In this document: positions 36,122 through 44,685 of the stretch, one piece after another
Layout: every line of letters starts with the position of its first letter
Position numbering within the stretch: the first letter of the stretch is position 1
The notes under the pieces: generated by a model
Told to the model about the DNA's origin: nothing
What the model saw: only the letters and a program-made list of their open reading frames with translations
Databases searched by the model: none
Assembly: GCA_026014705.1 (NCBI GenBank)
Contig: JAOZHU010000007.1
Location: 44,287-108,286 of the forward strand
DNA: 64,000 nucleotides
Direction of reading: 5' to 3'
From: Candidatus Bathyarchaeota archaeon
Lineage (GTDB): Archaea; Thermoproteota; Bathyarchaeia; Bathyarchaeales; Bathycorpusculaceae
Position numbers and translations under genes: made by a program

Positions 36122-36643
36122 CTATCCTGAAAAGTCGATGCGGGTATTTATTTCCCCGAACAGTTCCCTTTTTGCCTTGCATATGGGGCAAACGTAAGGC
36201 GGCTCATCCCTGTAGACAACGTACCCGCATTGTTTGCAGTACCACAACTTCTTTTTCGCTTCAGGAACTGCTTGTGCTTCAGTTTTCGTTGCCGCTGGTG
36301 CGCTGTAGGCTTTTGCTTGTTTCTCCACTGGCCTGCGTTCAGGAACAGGCTGCAAAACAGTTTTGCCTTCGTAGACATCTTTCCTAACGTAAAGCCCACA
36401 GTAGCATGCACCGTATTGTTGGACATCTAAGTCTCGGTAGTCGCAGGGGCAGATGACGTCGCGGTCTATTTCGAACTTTCCGGATGAGAGCCTGCATGGG
36501 CAGGAGGGGTAACTGTAGCGCTCTTCGTTTTGTTTTAAGCCTTCCAGCAAGCTTTGTAGAAATTGCGGGTCAGGGTTCAGGTAGTACCCGTAAGTTCTCG
36601 CATCTGCTTCTGCCCTTTGACGCACCGCGTCTATGGTGGTCAT
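36122..36643 (-). CDS. Ferredoxin-thioredoxin reductase catalytic chain fused to a rubredoxin-like domain
   Basis: 173 residues. Residues 1-90 match the FTR catalytic beta chain: CPC (C48, C50), CPC (C65, C67) and CYC (C80, C82) provide the [4Fe-4S] cluster and redox disulfide. After a Pro/Ala/Lys linker (about 95-130), a rubredoxin-type zinc or iron ribbon follows (WYCKQCGYVVY, YVCPICKAKRELF). FTR reduces a thioredoxin with electrons from ferredoxin; the extra ribbon may take electrons directly. The usual partner chain is not seen. The start overlaps the glutaredoxin stop by four bases (ATGA), so the two genes are translationally coupled. Confidence 0.88.
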   Translation of the reverse strand: MTTIDAVRQRAEADARTYGYYLNPDPQFLQSLLEGLKQNEERYSYPSCPCRLSSGKFEIDRDVICPCDYRDLDVQQYGACYCGLYVRKDVYEGKTVLQPVPERRPVEKQAKAYSAPAATKTEAQAVPEAKKKLWYCKQCGYVVYRDEPPYVCPICKAKRELFGEINTRIDFSG

Positions 36644-36933
36644 ACGCCGAGTATCTCCTTGAATTTGTCTTTGCGGAAGCCCGTGATTAGGATGTTGTCG
36701 TCTATGATTATGGTTGGGTAGCTTAGGGCTCCGCCTTTGCTGAGGATGTGCTCTCGGATTTTTTCCTTGTCTTTTTCGTCGCAGAGGTCAACATCTACGT
36801 ACTCGTATTCTATGTCGTTGTCTTTCAAGTACTGTTTTGTCATTTTGCACCAGACGCATGTGCTGAGGGCGTAGACAGTGACTTTGTGCTGGTTGTTTTT
36901 ACCTGCTACTTTGGAGAAGTTCATCTTTTTCAC
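36640..36933 (-). CDS. Glutaredoxin-like protein
   Basis: 97 residues of thioredoxin fold. The redox motif CVWC (C26, C29) follows the first strand (VTVYALST), and the cis-proline region reads LSYPTIIIDDNILITGF. It is the probable electron acceptor of the FTR protein encoded immediately downstream with a four-base overlap, which suggests a ferredoxin, FTR, glutaredoxin-like chain. The start is a GTG at 36933; an ATG at 36924 is also possible. Confidence 0.9.
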   Translation of the reverse strand: MKKMNFSKVAGKNNQHKVTVYALSTCVWCKMTKQYLKDNDIEYEYVDVDLCDEKDKEKIREHILSKGGALSYPTIIIDDNILITGFRKDKFKEILGV

Positions 36934-37152
36934 TGGTTAGTGTTTGTTGTTCACATGATATAACTGTTTAGCTTAAAAGTGGCGTCGTTTCAACGGTTTT
37001 TGAATTTGCAGATGCTGGCACTTTTTTTCAGCTACTTCGTAATAGGCAGGTTTTTCCTCAACAAAATAGTGTTTGATGGCGTCTGTTATCATTTTGCAGG
37101 AAAAATTTTGCTAGTTAACCAGGTTCCCAGCACACTTCTTGGTTTGGCAAAG

Positions 37153-37160
37153 CTTATTAG
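37153..37160 (+). promoter_or_regulatory. Possible TATA box of propeller gene 2
   Basis: CTTATTAG, a weak TATA-like element that predicts transcription starting near 37183, five bases before the hairpin at 37188. It lies in the 309-base gap after the glutaredoxin gene, which otherwise shows nothing. Confidence 0.4.
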
Positions 37161-37187
37161 TAGCATCAGTAGAAAACTGGAAAACAC

Positions 37188-37221
37188 ATTCTTACGTGAA
37201 TCAAACCGAGCACGTGAGAAT
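37188..37221 (+). promoter_or_regulatory. 5' leader RNA hairpin of propeller gene 2
   Basis: ATTCTTACGTG and CACGTGAGAAT pair as RNA over eleven positions (ten Watson-Crick and one G-U) around a 12-base loop. The GGAG ribosome site begins nine bases after the stem. The same stem, loop size and position recur at 40368-40401. Confidence 0.7.
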
Positions 37222-37242
37222 AGAAAAATAGGAGAAAGAAAG

Positions 37243-40035
37243 TTGAACATTGAAAAAAGCAAAACAACCTCTGCTGCTATCGCCTTGATTCTGACGCTCT
37301 CGCTAGCTATATCGTTCATTGCTATACCCGTTGTTAAAGCATATGATCCCCCATGGACTATTCCAACCAGCGCCTATGTTACTTGCGCGCCAAGCACAAT
37401 CGGTCTTGGGCAATCAACCACCATTGTCGTGTTTGTTGACAGGTATCCGCCGACAGCAGGCGGCGCCGTTGGTCAACGATGGGACGGATTCAAGATAGAC
37501 ATCACAAAGCCAGACGGCACCAAGGAAACTATAGGACCATGGAAATGTGGAAGTGCCGTGGCTAGTGATTTCAAGGTATACACCCCCGACCAGATTGGTA
37601 CATACACAATTGTGTTCAGCTGGCCCGGAGGAAAAGTTGAATCCAGCCCAGCCCAATACACACACGCAGGCATCGGTGACATTTTCTTAGGCTCCACAAG
37701 CCAACCGACGACACTCGTTGTAACAGCAGATAAAGTGCCTATTTATCCGGAGACCCCGCTTCCGACTGACTATTGGACGCGCCCATTAAACGCCATGAAC
37801 AGAGATTGGACAAAGATTGCAAGCAACTGGCTAGGAGGAACATGGCTGAAGAACAACTACCAACGATACGGTACAGGACCGACTACAGCCCACATATTGT
37901 GGACTGCGCCTATTCTGGCGGATTCACCTTCCAGCATGGGCTATCCAGGTGGTCTAGTTGACGGAAGCTGGCCTGGTATCTCCACCAACATCAACGACTA
38001 CCAGTCTCCGTGGCGAAACCCGATAATCATGAATGGCATACTCTATTACAGCGCACCGACGACCGCGCAAACTGCAAAGTATGGGTACTATGCAGTTGAT
38101 TTGCATACTGGAGAGCGGCTATGGTATAAGAATGGAACCGACAACGGTATCAACAATCCTTTTTCAATGACTACACCTAGCATTGTCAGCACGGCTCCTT
38201 CATACGCGCAACAGTATTATATTCTGTCATTCGGGCAGCTCTACTACTACTATTCGGTCAACGGACAGGGAGTGGCTTCTTTCTTGTGGATGACACAGCA
38301 GGCCGCGACAACCTTCGTCACTTCGACTACGACTTGGTACATGCTCGACTCTTCAACTGGAAACGTAATATTGACTCTGAAAAACGTGCCAAGCGGTACC
38401 GCCGCAACGGGCCAAGATGGGTCTCTTCTGATATACCGATACATTCCTTCTACAGGCAACTTCCTTTGCTGGAACTCAAGCCAAGCCATTTATCCAGGCG
38501 GTCCTACATCCAGTGGCGGTCAGGTTTTCCGACCTCCATTAGGAGCAGTAATTGACGCTGTTAACGACGATAAATGGGTTAACGCCAGCACAACTTGGGG
38601 CACAGCTCTTAGTCCGCAGCTTAAAGAGGCATTGAAGACTCCGCATTCGGGATACACGATGAACGTGACAAGCGATTCTTTCAAGAATCTACCAGGAAGC
38701 ATGACTATAATACAAGATAAGAACCGCGTGACAAAGAAGATATTTGGCTCGTCAATTACAACCACATACGGCAGTATAGGCGGTTCCTGCACTGGGGACA
38801 CAATTGCGATATGGTGTGCAACCGTAAAGGAAGGCGCAGCGCCTTATAGTCCTTGGCCAACACTGGACGCTGCTGTGAACACCAACCTTGGCTTCGCCGT
38901 TACACTGGACTATTACAAAAACATAACGGTTCCAATACCAGGCAAGAACCACACTTGGTCCATTGGCGGAAACGACTACGAGAGTGACACCTTTATGCTG
39001 AGATGTGCGCAAACGGGTCAGCTTTGGGCTTACAAGTTAAGCACTGGGGAATTAAAGTGGGGACCGACCCCAGCGTTGTCAGGACAAGAACAGTTTGAGT
39101 ACTATGGCCAATCCAGCAATATCTACGACGATAAGGTTCTCGTTGGCTCTCAGTATACGGGAACTCTAAAAGCCTATGACGTAGCCACTGGAAAGCTCTT
39201 GTGGACTTATGAAGCTGACGCTGCACCATACCGTTTTGAAAGCGCATACGGACGCAACATGCCATTAACCATAAGCGCTGTTTGCGATGGAATGGTCTAT
39301 GTGCACTCTACTGAGCACTCGCCTACTAATCCGCTCTGGCGACAATCCTATGTTCGCTGTATCAACATGACAGACGGAACGCTAATTTGGAAGCTGCCTA
39401 TTTTCAACATGGCTTTAGCCATTGCAGACGGTAAACTCGTTGCTGCAAGTCAGTATGACAATCTTATATACACTGTTGGGAAGGGACCAAGCGCTGTAAC
39501 AGTTTCTGCTCCGCAGAGCGGCGTAACCATGGGCTCCAGCTTTGTCATCACAGGCACGGTCACTGATCAATCTCCCGGCGCTAAGGCGGTCGCTAAGAAG
39601 ATGGGCTACACTAACGGCGTTGCCTGCGTTTCTGACGCAAGCCAGGAAGGATGGATGAGCTATTTGTACATGCAGCAGCCTTGCCCCGCGGACGTTACTG
39701 GTGTTCCAGTGAGAATTGACGTTTTAGACCCTAACGGCAACTACGTTAACCTTGGCACTGCTACGAACAACTTGAACGGCGTCTACGGTCTCGCAGTGGA
39801 CACAAACGACCTTGATGCTGGTCCAGGCTTGTACGAGGTCATCGCTACGTTTGAAGGCTCTGGCTCTTACGGCTCCTCATTCGCTACGACTTACTTTACG
39901 CTTGACGCGGCGCCTGAAACGTCGCCTCCACCAGAGTATCCACAGCCTGTTGACCCGACATGGACTATTGTGGGCGTCGGCATCGCGATGATAATTGCCG
40001 TGGCGCTCGCTGCAGTCTGGATAAAGAAGAAATAG
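37243..40035 (+). CDS. Membrane-anchored beta-propeller surface protein, paralogue 2
   Basis: 930 residues from the TTG at 37243, eight bases after GGAG and at the start of a proper signal peptide (SAAIALILTLSLAISFIAIPVV). The track adds 88 unsupported residues that overlap the promoter and hairpin. It has the same plan as paralogue 1: an Ig-like domain (PPWTIPTSAYVTCAPSTIG), a PQQ-type propeller (YYAVDLHTGERLWYKNG, WAYKLSTGELKWGPTP, LKAYDVATGKLLWTYEADA), a beta-sandwich (SSFVITGTVTDQSPG), the stem PEYPQPVDPTWTIVG and a C-terminal membrane helix before IKKK. It is probably a surface-layer component. Confidence 0.85.
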   Translation: MNIEKSKTTSAAIALILTLSLAISFIAIPVVKAYDPPWTIPTSAYVTCAPSTIGLGQSTTIVVFVDRYPPTAGGAVGQRWDGFKIDITKPDGTKETIGPWKCGSAVASDFKVYTPDQIGTYTIVFSWPGGKVESSPAQYTHAGIGDIFLGSTSQPTTLVVTADKVPIYPETPLPTDYWTRPLNAMNRDWTKIASNWLGGTWLKNNYQRYGTGPTTAHILWTAPILADSPSSMGYPGGLVDGSWPGISTNINDYQSPWRNPIIMNGILYYSAPTTAQTAKYGYYAVDLHTGERLWYKNGTDNGINNPFSMTTPSIVSTAPSYAQQYYILSFGQLYYYYSVNGQGVASFLWMTQQAATTFVTSTTTWYMLDSSTGNVILTLKNVPSGTAATGQDGSLLIYRYIPSTGNFLCWNSSQAIYPGGPTSSGGQVFRPPLGAVIDAVNDDKWVNASTTWGTALSPQLKEALKTPHSGYTMNVTSDSFKNLPGSMTIIQDKNRVTKKIFGSSITTTYGSIGGSCTGDTIAIWCATVKEGAAPYSPWPTLDAAVNTNLGFAVTLDYYKNITVPIPGKNHTWSIGGNDYESDTFMLRCAQTGQLWAYKLSTGELKWGPTPALSGQEQFEYYGQSSNIYDDKVLVGSQYTGTLKAYDVATGKLLWTYEADAAPYRFESAYGRNMPLTISAVCDGMVYVHSTEHSPTNPLWRQSYVRCINMTDGTLIWKLPIFNMALAIADGKLVAASQYDNLIYTVGKGPSAVTVSAPQSGVTMGSSFVITGTVTDQSPGAKAVAKKMGYTNGVACVSDASQEGWMSYLYMQQPCPADVTGVPVRIDVLDPNGNYVNLGTATNNLNGVYGLAVDTNDLDAGPGLYEVIATFEGSGSYGSSFATTYFTLDAAPETSPPPEYPQPVDPTWTIVGVGIAMIIAVALAAVWIKKK

Positions 40036-40334
40036 CCATCCGCAAATTGCAAAATCCTCTTCCCCCTTTTTTAGTCATGTTAAAGCAAGGATTATCGCGA
40101 TGGAAAAAATTGGTCTGAGACGACTTTGAGCGGAATGCGACTACAGAAACAGACGATGCGACTGCTGTCTAAAGAAGTTCATTTTCACTCTTTCCCTATT
40201 GCGTTGCTCGGAGCATCAGCAAACCCTTCTATGGGGGTTGTTTACAGGTTTTGTTTAATGTTTGGAGCGGTATTGTTTGGTTTTTTCGGGTCGCAGTTGG
40301 CGTAGAATTCGTGATTGCCTGTTTTTCTAAAGTC

Positions 40335-40343
40335 TTAAATATT
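40335..40343 (+). promoter_or_regulatory. TATA box of propeller gene 3
   Basis: TTAAATATT, centred at 40339. It predicts transcription starting near 40365, three bases before the hairpin. Confidence 0.5.
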
Positions 40344-40367
40344 GATCGGTCATATAGCAACAATCGC

Positions 40368-40401
40368 ATTCTTGCGTGAGACAAAATAATCACGTGAGAA
40401 T
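40368..40401 (+). promoter_or_regulatory. 5' leader RNA hairpin of propeller gene 3
   Basis: ATTCTTGCGTG pairs with CACGTGAGAAT over eleven positions with two G-U pairs around a 12-base loop. Compared with the gene 2 hairpin, the one changed stem base (A to G) keeps pairing (A-U to G-U), while the loop differs at several positions. Confidence 0.7.
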
Positions 40402-40426
40402 AAAAGAAAAGGAAGAGAGAAAACAA

Positions 40427-43021
40427 ATGCAATTGAGAAGAAATAAGACATTCGCTGCTGCTGTTGTTGCTCTCTTGGTATTGACTATTGGTGCTTCGGT
40501 AGCTTTGCCAATCACTGAGGCGCATACTCCGCCATGGACAATTGAAGCTTGGTGCTATGCTGGTGTCACACCGCGAACGATAGGAGTCAACCAAGACGCG
40601 TTAATTGTCTTCTGGATTAACTGGGTTCCGCCGACAGTAGGCACCGACAGTCGATTTGGAGACAGGTGGATTTTCTACGTTAACATCACAGCCCCAGATG
40701 GCTCTAAAGAAACGCTGGGACCATACAAATCCGACCCCGTGGGCGGAAGTTGGACAACCTACACGCCTACTCAAGTCGGCACCTACACCATAGTAGCTTA
40801 TATGCCTGCATACAAGATAACAGGTCTTCCTAGCGCAACTGGAGTTCCCATCACCAGCGATTACATCAATGATACTTATGGTCCAGCCACAAGTGAAGCT
40901 GTGTATTTGACGGTGCAGGAGGAGCCAATACAGGCATGGCAAGAAACGCCTCTCCCGACGCAGTATTGGACTCGCCCGATAAACGCAGCTAACAGAAACT
41001 GGGATGTTCTTGCAGGGAATTGGCTGGGTGGCGCTGCTCAAAGCGTCGCTCCGGGTGCCAGTAACTATGGTGTCTCGCTTGGTTTTGCACCAAATGACCT
41101 TTACGCCTACGGTCCTGGTCCGGAAAGTGCTCACGTCATGTGGACAAAGCCTTACTACGCTGGAGGCATAATGGATGTGCGTTTCGGTAACACAGGCTAC
41201 GAGACTGCGCATTATCAGGGCATCAATTTGGGGAATCCGATAATTATTCAGGGAAAACTCATTGTTCCGTACCGAAATACGGCGCATACGACGACTGGTT
41301 GGTGGGTTCTCGATTTGTATACGGGTGAGACGTTGTCTTTCCAAAACACAAGCACGATTCCTGCGTTTGGTCAGATATACAACTATGAGTCGCCTAATCA
41401 GCATGGTGGCTTCCCTTACTTATGGAGGACTTCTGGCGTAACATTGCCGAGCGGGTACACAAGCGCTAGTGGCACTCAGACTTGGGAGATGCTTGATGGG
41501 TTCACTTTGGAAACCGTTACGAAGATAGCTAACGTGTCTGCTACTGGAACAAACGTCTACGGCAAAGACGGAAGCATACTCTATTACAACATTGTTAACC
41601 TCGGAACCACGGCGTCGCCGAAACGTTATTTGCAAGTGTGGAATTCATCGGCAACGCCTACGCTGCTTCAAGGAACAACGGGCACGAATTTCTGGCAGTG
41701 GAGACCTGCGAGGCTAGCGGTGCATGATGGTTCAAAAGGCTTCTCGTTGAATGTGTCTGTGCCTGATGTGCAGGGCAGCATACTTTCGGTTCGTGAAGAC
41801 GAATACGTCATAGGTGGGACATCGGGAAAGAATAACGGCACTTACGTGTTGCAGGGGCACTTGTGGGCTTTAAGCTTGAAGAGAGGACAGGAAGGGACCC
41901 TGTTGTGGAACGTTACTTTTACGCCGCCTTTGTCCACGTCGGATATTGTGGCGGGCAGTGGTTTAACTAGTTACGGTGTTGCTATGGGTGCTGTTGATCC
42001 GGAGGATGGCGTTTTCCTCTTTGAGCACAGGTTGACTTTGAAGCGTTGGGGTTACAGTCTCGCAACAGGGCAGATGCTGTGGGGTCCAACGCCGCCAGAA
42101 GAGCCGTTCCACTTCTATGGCATGAGCGAAGCTATCTACAAAGGCAAACTGTACAGTTACGGCTATGGTGGAGCAATAAGAGCTTACAACATAACAACTG
42201 GCGAAATCCTTTGGACGTATAATGCTACGACGGTTGGGTTTGAATCGCCCTATGGTGGTTTGTACCCGATTGGCATAGCTTGCATTGCTGACGGAAAGCT
42301 TTACACGGTGTCGAGTGAGCATTCGCCGACTCAACCGTTGTGGCGCGGTCCGAACTTGCGTTGCCTCGACGCGGACACGGGAGAGGAACTGTGGAAGATA
42401 CTGTTCTGGGGCGCCAGAATGTCTCCTGTTGAACCTAACGTGTACATTGCAGACGGTCGCTTGGTAGGTCTTAACTACTATGACATGCAGTTGTATTGCT
42501 TCGGCAAGGGTCCCAGTGCTACGACGGTTGCGGCTTCGCCTGAAGTGTCGGTGCATGGCAACAGCGTGCTGGTGAAGGGCACGGTTACGGATCAGACTCC
42601 TGCGGCGAAGGGTACTCCTGCGATTTCTGATGAGGACATGAGCGCGTGGATGGAATACCTGTACATGCAACAAGCGATGCCCCAGAACGCGAAGGGCGTT
42701 GAAGTGACGTTGGATGCGCTTGACCCGAACGGCAACTTTGTGAACATTGGCACTGTAACTAGCGATTTGAGCGGTAACTTTGCTAAGGCTTTTGTCCCTG
42801 AGGTTCCTGGCTTGTACACTATCATCGCTACGTTTGCTGGCTCCAAGTCTTATTATGGTTCGTACGCTGAGACTTTTGTGCAGGTGGATGAGGCGCCGCC
42901 TGCGACTGCGCCTCCGGAGTATCCGCAACCGTTTGATTACACGTGGACTATTGTGGGCATGGGTTTGGTGCTGTTGGTTGCGATAGTCGTCGTTGGCATA
43001 CTGTTGCTGAGGAAGAAGTAG
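40427..43021 (+). CDS. Membrane-anchored beta-propeller surface protein, paralogue 3
   Basis: 864 residues from the ATG at 40427, which matches the MQLxRNxT start of paralogue 1; the track start is 17 codons too early. It has a signal peptide (FAAAVVALLVLTIGASVALP), an Ig-like domain (HTPPWTIEAWCYAGVTP), a PQQ-type propeller (WWVLDLYTGETLSFQN, IRAYNITTGEILWTYN, RCLDADTGEELWKILF), a beta-sandwich (NSVLVKGTVTDQTP, LDPNGNFVNIGTVTSD) and an anchor (PEYPQPFDYTWTIVG, then a helix before LRKK). Codon third positions turn from A/C-rich to T/G-rich near 41.2 kb, unlike the other two copies. It is probably a cell-surface protein. Confidence 0.85.
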   Translation: MQLRRNKTFAAAVVALLVLTIGASVALPITEAHTPPWTIEAWCYAGVTPRTIGVNQDALIVFWINWVPPTVGTDSRFGDRWIFYVNITAPDGSKETLGPYKSDPVGGSWTTYTPTQVGTYTIVAYMPAYKITGLPSATGVPITSDYINDTYGPATSEAVYLTVQEEPIQAWQETPLPTQYWTRPINAANRNWDVLAGNWLGGAAQSVAPGASNYGVSLGFAPNDLYAYGPGPESAHVMWTKPYYAGGIMDVRFGNTGYETAHYQGINLGNPIIIQGKLIVPYRNTAHTTTGWWVLDLYTGETLSFQNTSTIPAFGQIYNYESPNQHGGFPYLWRTSGVTLPSGYTSASGTQTWEMLDGFTLETVTKIANVSATGTNVYGKDGSILYYNIVNLGTTASPKRYLQVWNSSATPTLLQGTTGTNFWQWRPARLAVHDGSKGFSLNVSVPDVQGSILSVREDEYVIGGTSGKNNGTYVLQGHLWALSLKRGQEGTLLWNVTFTPPLSTSDIVAGSGLTSYGVAMGAVDPEDGVFLFEHRLTLKRWGYSLATGQMLWGPTPPEEPFHFYGMSEAIYKGKLYSYGYGGAIRAYNITTGEILWTYNATTVGFESPYGGLYPIGIACIADGKLYTVSSEHSPTQPLWRGPNLRCLDADTGEELWKILFWGARMSPVEPNVYIADGRLVGLNYYDMQLYCFGKGPSATTVAASPEVSVHGNSVLVKGTVTDQTPAAKGTPAISDEDMSAWMEYLYMQQAMPQNAKGVEVTLDALDPNGNFVNIGTVTSDLSGNFAKAFVPEVPGLYTIIATFAGSKSYYGSYAETFVQVDEAPPATAPPEYPQPFDYTWTIVGMGLVLLVAIVVVGILLLRKK

Positions 43022-43028
43022 CTGCACG

Positions 43029-43062
43029 GTGAAGCGCGCTTCACTTTCCTTCTTTTTTTTTT
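43029..43062 (+). terminator. Inverted repeat plus T-run terminator after propeller gene 3
   Basis: GTGAAGCG and CGCTTCAC form a perfect, loopless palindrome, followed within ten bases by TTCTTTTTTTTTT. It resembles an intrinsic terminator. The rest of the gap to 43315 holds nothing I recognise. Confidence 0.5.
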
Positions 43063-43315
43063 GGTTAATTATTTGGGTGTGATGTGGCGAGAAAAGTTTA
43101 TGCGTGTGGAGTTGGGTGCTGCTGGGTGTTTTTTTGGCGGCGATGTTTGTGAGCGGTTTTTTTCCGCGAAATCTTTTCTGTTTGTGAATTATGAGTCTTG
43201 CCTAATCATTTTTCCCATGGTAGCAAGAAATTACCTTGTAGTGAGTTCTCTTGACCGAAGCGAGCGCTGCTCAAGGTTGAGATAACGCACTATTTGGGGT
43301 GGTTTCGAGCGAATC

Positions 43316-43810
43316 TCAATCGTGCATGGGGAACTCTTCCAGTTTCCCAGGGTGACTGTAATTGTGTAGTTTCCAGGGGCTTAGCTCGTAAAGAGCATAG
43401 CCTCCAAAGTAGCCTTTTTGGTCCCAGATGAAAGTGGCGTTGTCTAGGTCGCTGTGAAACAGCGTTTTGGAGTGAGCGGCAAGTGTTGGAGTGGGAGATG
43501 CCCACTGAATTCTCGTCTCTAGGTTGTAGACTTGGTGTCCGTTCGGCTCCTCCACAGCGAAGCCCATCCTGTCGGGATAGATGAAGGCTTCACTCTTTCC
43601 ATTTACCAAAATTGCCTGGATCGTGATATTTTCGCCCTGTAAATAGGCGTATTTGTCGGTTGACGCTTGAACGGAAACGGTGCCGCTGAACAGAGAATTG
43701 TGAGGTCTGAAGAAAGTTAGTGCAAATGCTAAGATTAAAAAGACGGTTGCGTAGGCTAAGAGAGAGCGTGTCACTGGCGTCTTTTTTGGTTTGAACATAA
43801 TGCGATTCAC
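43316..43810 (-). CDS. Membrane-anchored BsuPI-like beta-sandwich protein
   Basis: 164 residues. A single N-terminal membrane helix (YATVFLILAFALTFF) is followed by a beta-rich exported domain (TDKYAYLQGENITIQAILVN, AFIYPDRMGFAVEE, ATFIWDQKGYFGGYALY). The pattern of a dry-weight beta-sandwich with a TWDQKD-like segment recalls the BsuPI proteinase-inhibitor fold, from memory and weakly. An ATG at 43798 with GGAAAGTG upstream is a slightly better start than the GTG at 43810. It is alone and convergent with propeller gene 3. Confidence 0.6.
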   Translation of the reverse strand: MNRIMFKPKKTPVTRSLLAYATVFLILAFALTFFRPHNSLFSGTVSVQASTDKYAYLQGENITIQAILVNGKSEAFIYPDRMGFAVEEPNGHQVYNLETRIQWASPTPTLAAHSKTLFHSDLDNATFIWDQKGYFGGYALYELSPWKLHNYSHPGKLEEFPMHD

Positions 43811-44143
43811 TTTCCGTTATTTAGCCAAAGGTATTCATCTTTTCCGACGAATCCTGTTGCGCGTTTTGGCATTTGGTTGCACTTTCAATCAGAAACTAAG
43901 TGCGATTGCCTTTTAGTTCTTTTTGGGGGAGCAAATTGTTCCAAAATTGTAACAGATGAGACTCTGACGCGTCGACGTTAATGCGGCGTCTAAACGAAAT
44001 GTGGGTTGCTTTTCTCCGCAACATTAACGTGTGTGTTTTCGGTTGGCTTTTTTGTTCAGTAATAAGTCATGTTTCGTAATATAGGTTAAATCTTTTAAGC
44101 GTATTCTGCGTATATTCAGAGCAAAAAGCGTGTGAGTTGGTGA
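43811..44143. other. Divergent intergenic region
   Basis: 333 bases between divergent genes, AT-rich towards the right. TAATATAGG and TTTTAAGCGTATT near 44076-44105 could serve as the promoter of the winged-helix gene. I see no RNA gene or strong repeat. Confidence 0.35.
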
Positions 44144-44482
44144 ATGTTGACGAAGAGTAGAGGAGAGGAGAAGGCAAAGCACATTCTCACCGACCCGAAA
44201 CTTTCAGCGATCAAAGCTATGCTGGAGAAGGACCATGCGATTGACTGCATGCTGCTGCTGTACATGAACCGTGGCAAGTGGAAGGAAGCGAAGGATTTCA
44301 TGCGTGAGAACAATTTGACTTTGAGCGATGGCACGTTCAGGGCGCGGATGATTGAGATTGAGGACATGGGTTTGGCTAAGAGCGAGCGGATTGACCCGTT
44401 GAAGCGGTATTATTTGATTACTGAGTTGGGTGAGAAAGTGGCGAAGCTTCTTCTCGAGTTCTTTGATGCTTTGGATGCTTAG
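44144..44482 (+). CDS. Small winged-helix transcriptional regulator
   Basis: 112 residues. Helices AIDCMLLLYMNRGKWKEAKDF and TFRARMIEIEDMGLAKSERID, then a wing (KRYYLITELGEKVAKLL), form a winged helix of the kind abundant in these archaea. Position suggests a link with the pilin cluster that starts 203 bases downstream on the same strand, but this is inference. The start at 44144 is preceded by GTTGGTG. Confidence 0.7.
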   Translation: MLTKSRGEEKAKHILTDPKLSAIKAMLEKDHAIDCMLLLYMNRGKWKEAKDFMRENNLTLSDGTFRARMIEIEDMGLAKSERIDPLKRYYLITELGEKVAKLLLEFFDALDA

Positions 44483-44685
44483 GTGGCAGTTTCAGGCGTA
44501 TTTGCGCTGAACTGTTCTACACTTTCTTTTTTGACGTTTTTTTAGATGTTGTTTTGCTTGGTTTTGTTGGTGTTGTTGTAGTTGTGTTATACATATAGCC
44601 AATATTGTGTAGTAAGTCATAATATTTAAATGAGTCTTTCCGCTTGACATAACCTTAATTCGAACAGGAGGGAAGAAAAACAAAA

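Larger units (their letters stand above)
40036..40426. other. Intergenic region between propeller genes 2 and 3
   Basis: 391 bases. A T-rich terminator lies at 40058-40073 (CTTCCCCCTTTTTT). The middle has no convincing coding or repeat signal. TATA-like TTAAATATT at 40335-40343 and the leader hairpin at 40368-40401 belong to gene 3. The minus-strand ORF 40229-40594 is antisense noise. Confidence 0.45.

Noticed and set aside
36979-37242. 88-residue N-terminal extension of propeller gene 2
   Set aside because: It would translate through the promoter and hairpin; a signal peptide with a proper ribosome site begins at 37243.
40601-41404. 267-codon minus-strand ORF
   Set aside because: Antisense to the signal-bearing, motif-rich start of propeller gene 3, with no family features.
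41963-43027. 354-codon minus-strand ORF opposite propeller gene 3
   Set aside because: Rich in Arg, His and Ser with no motif; it mirrors the skewed codons of a well-supported gene on the other strand.
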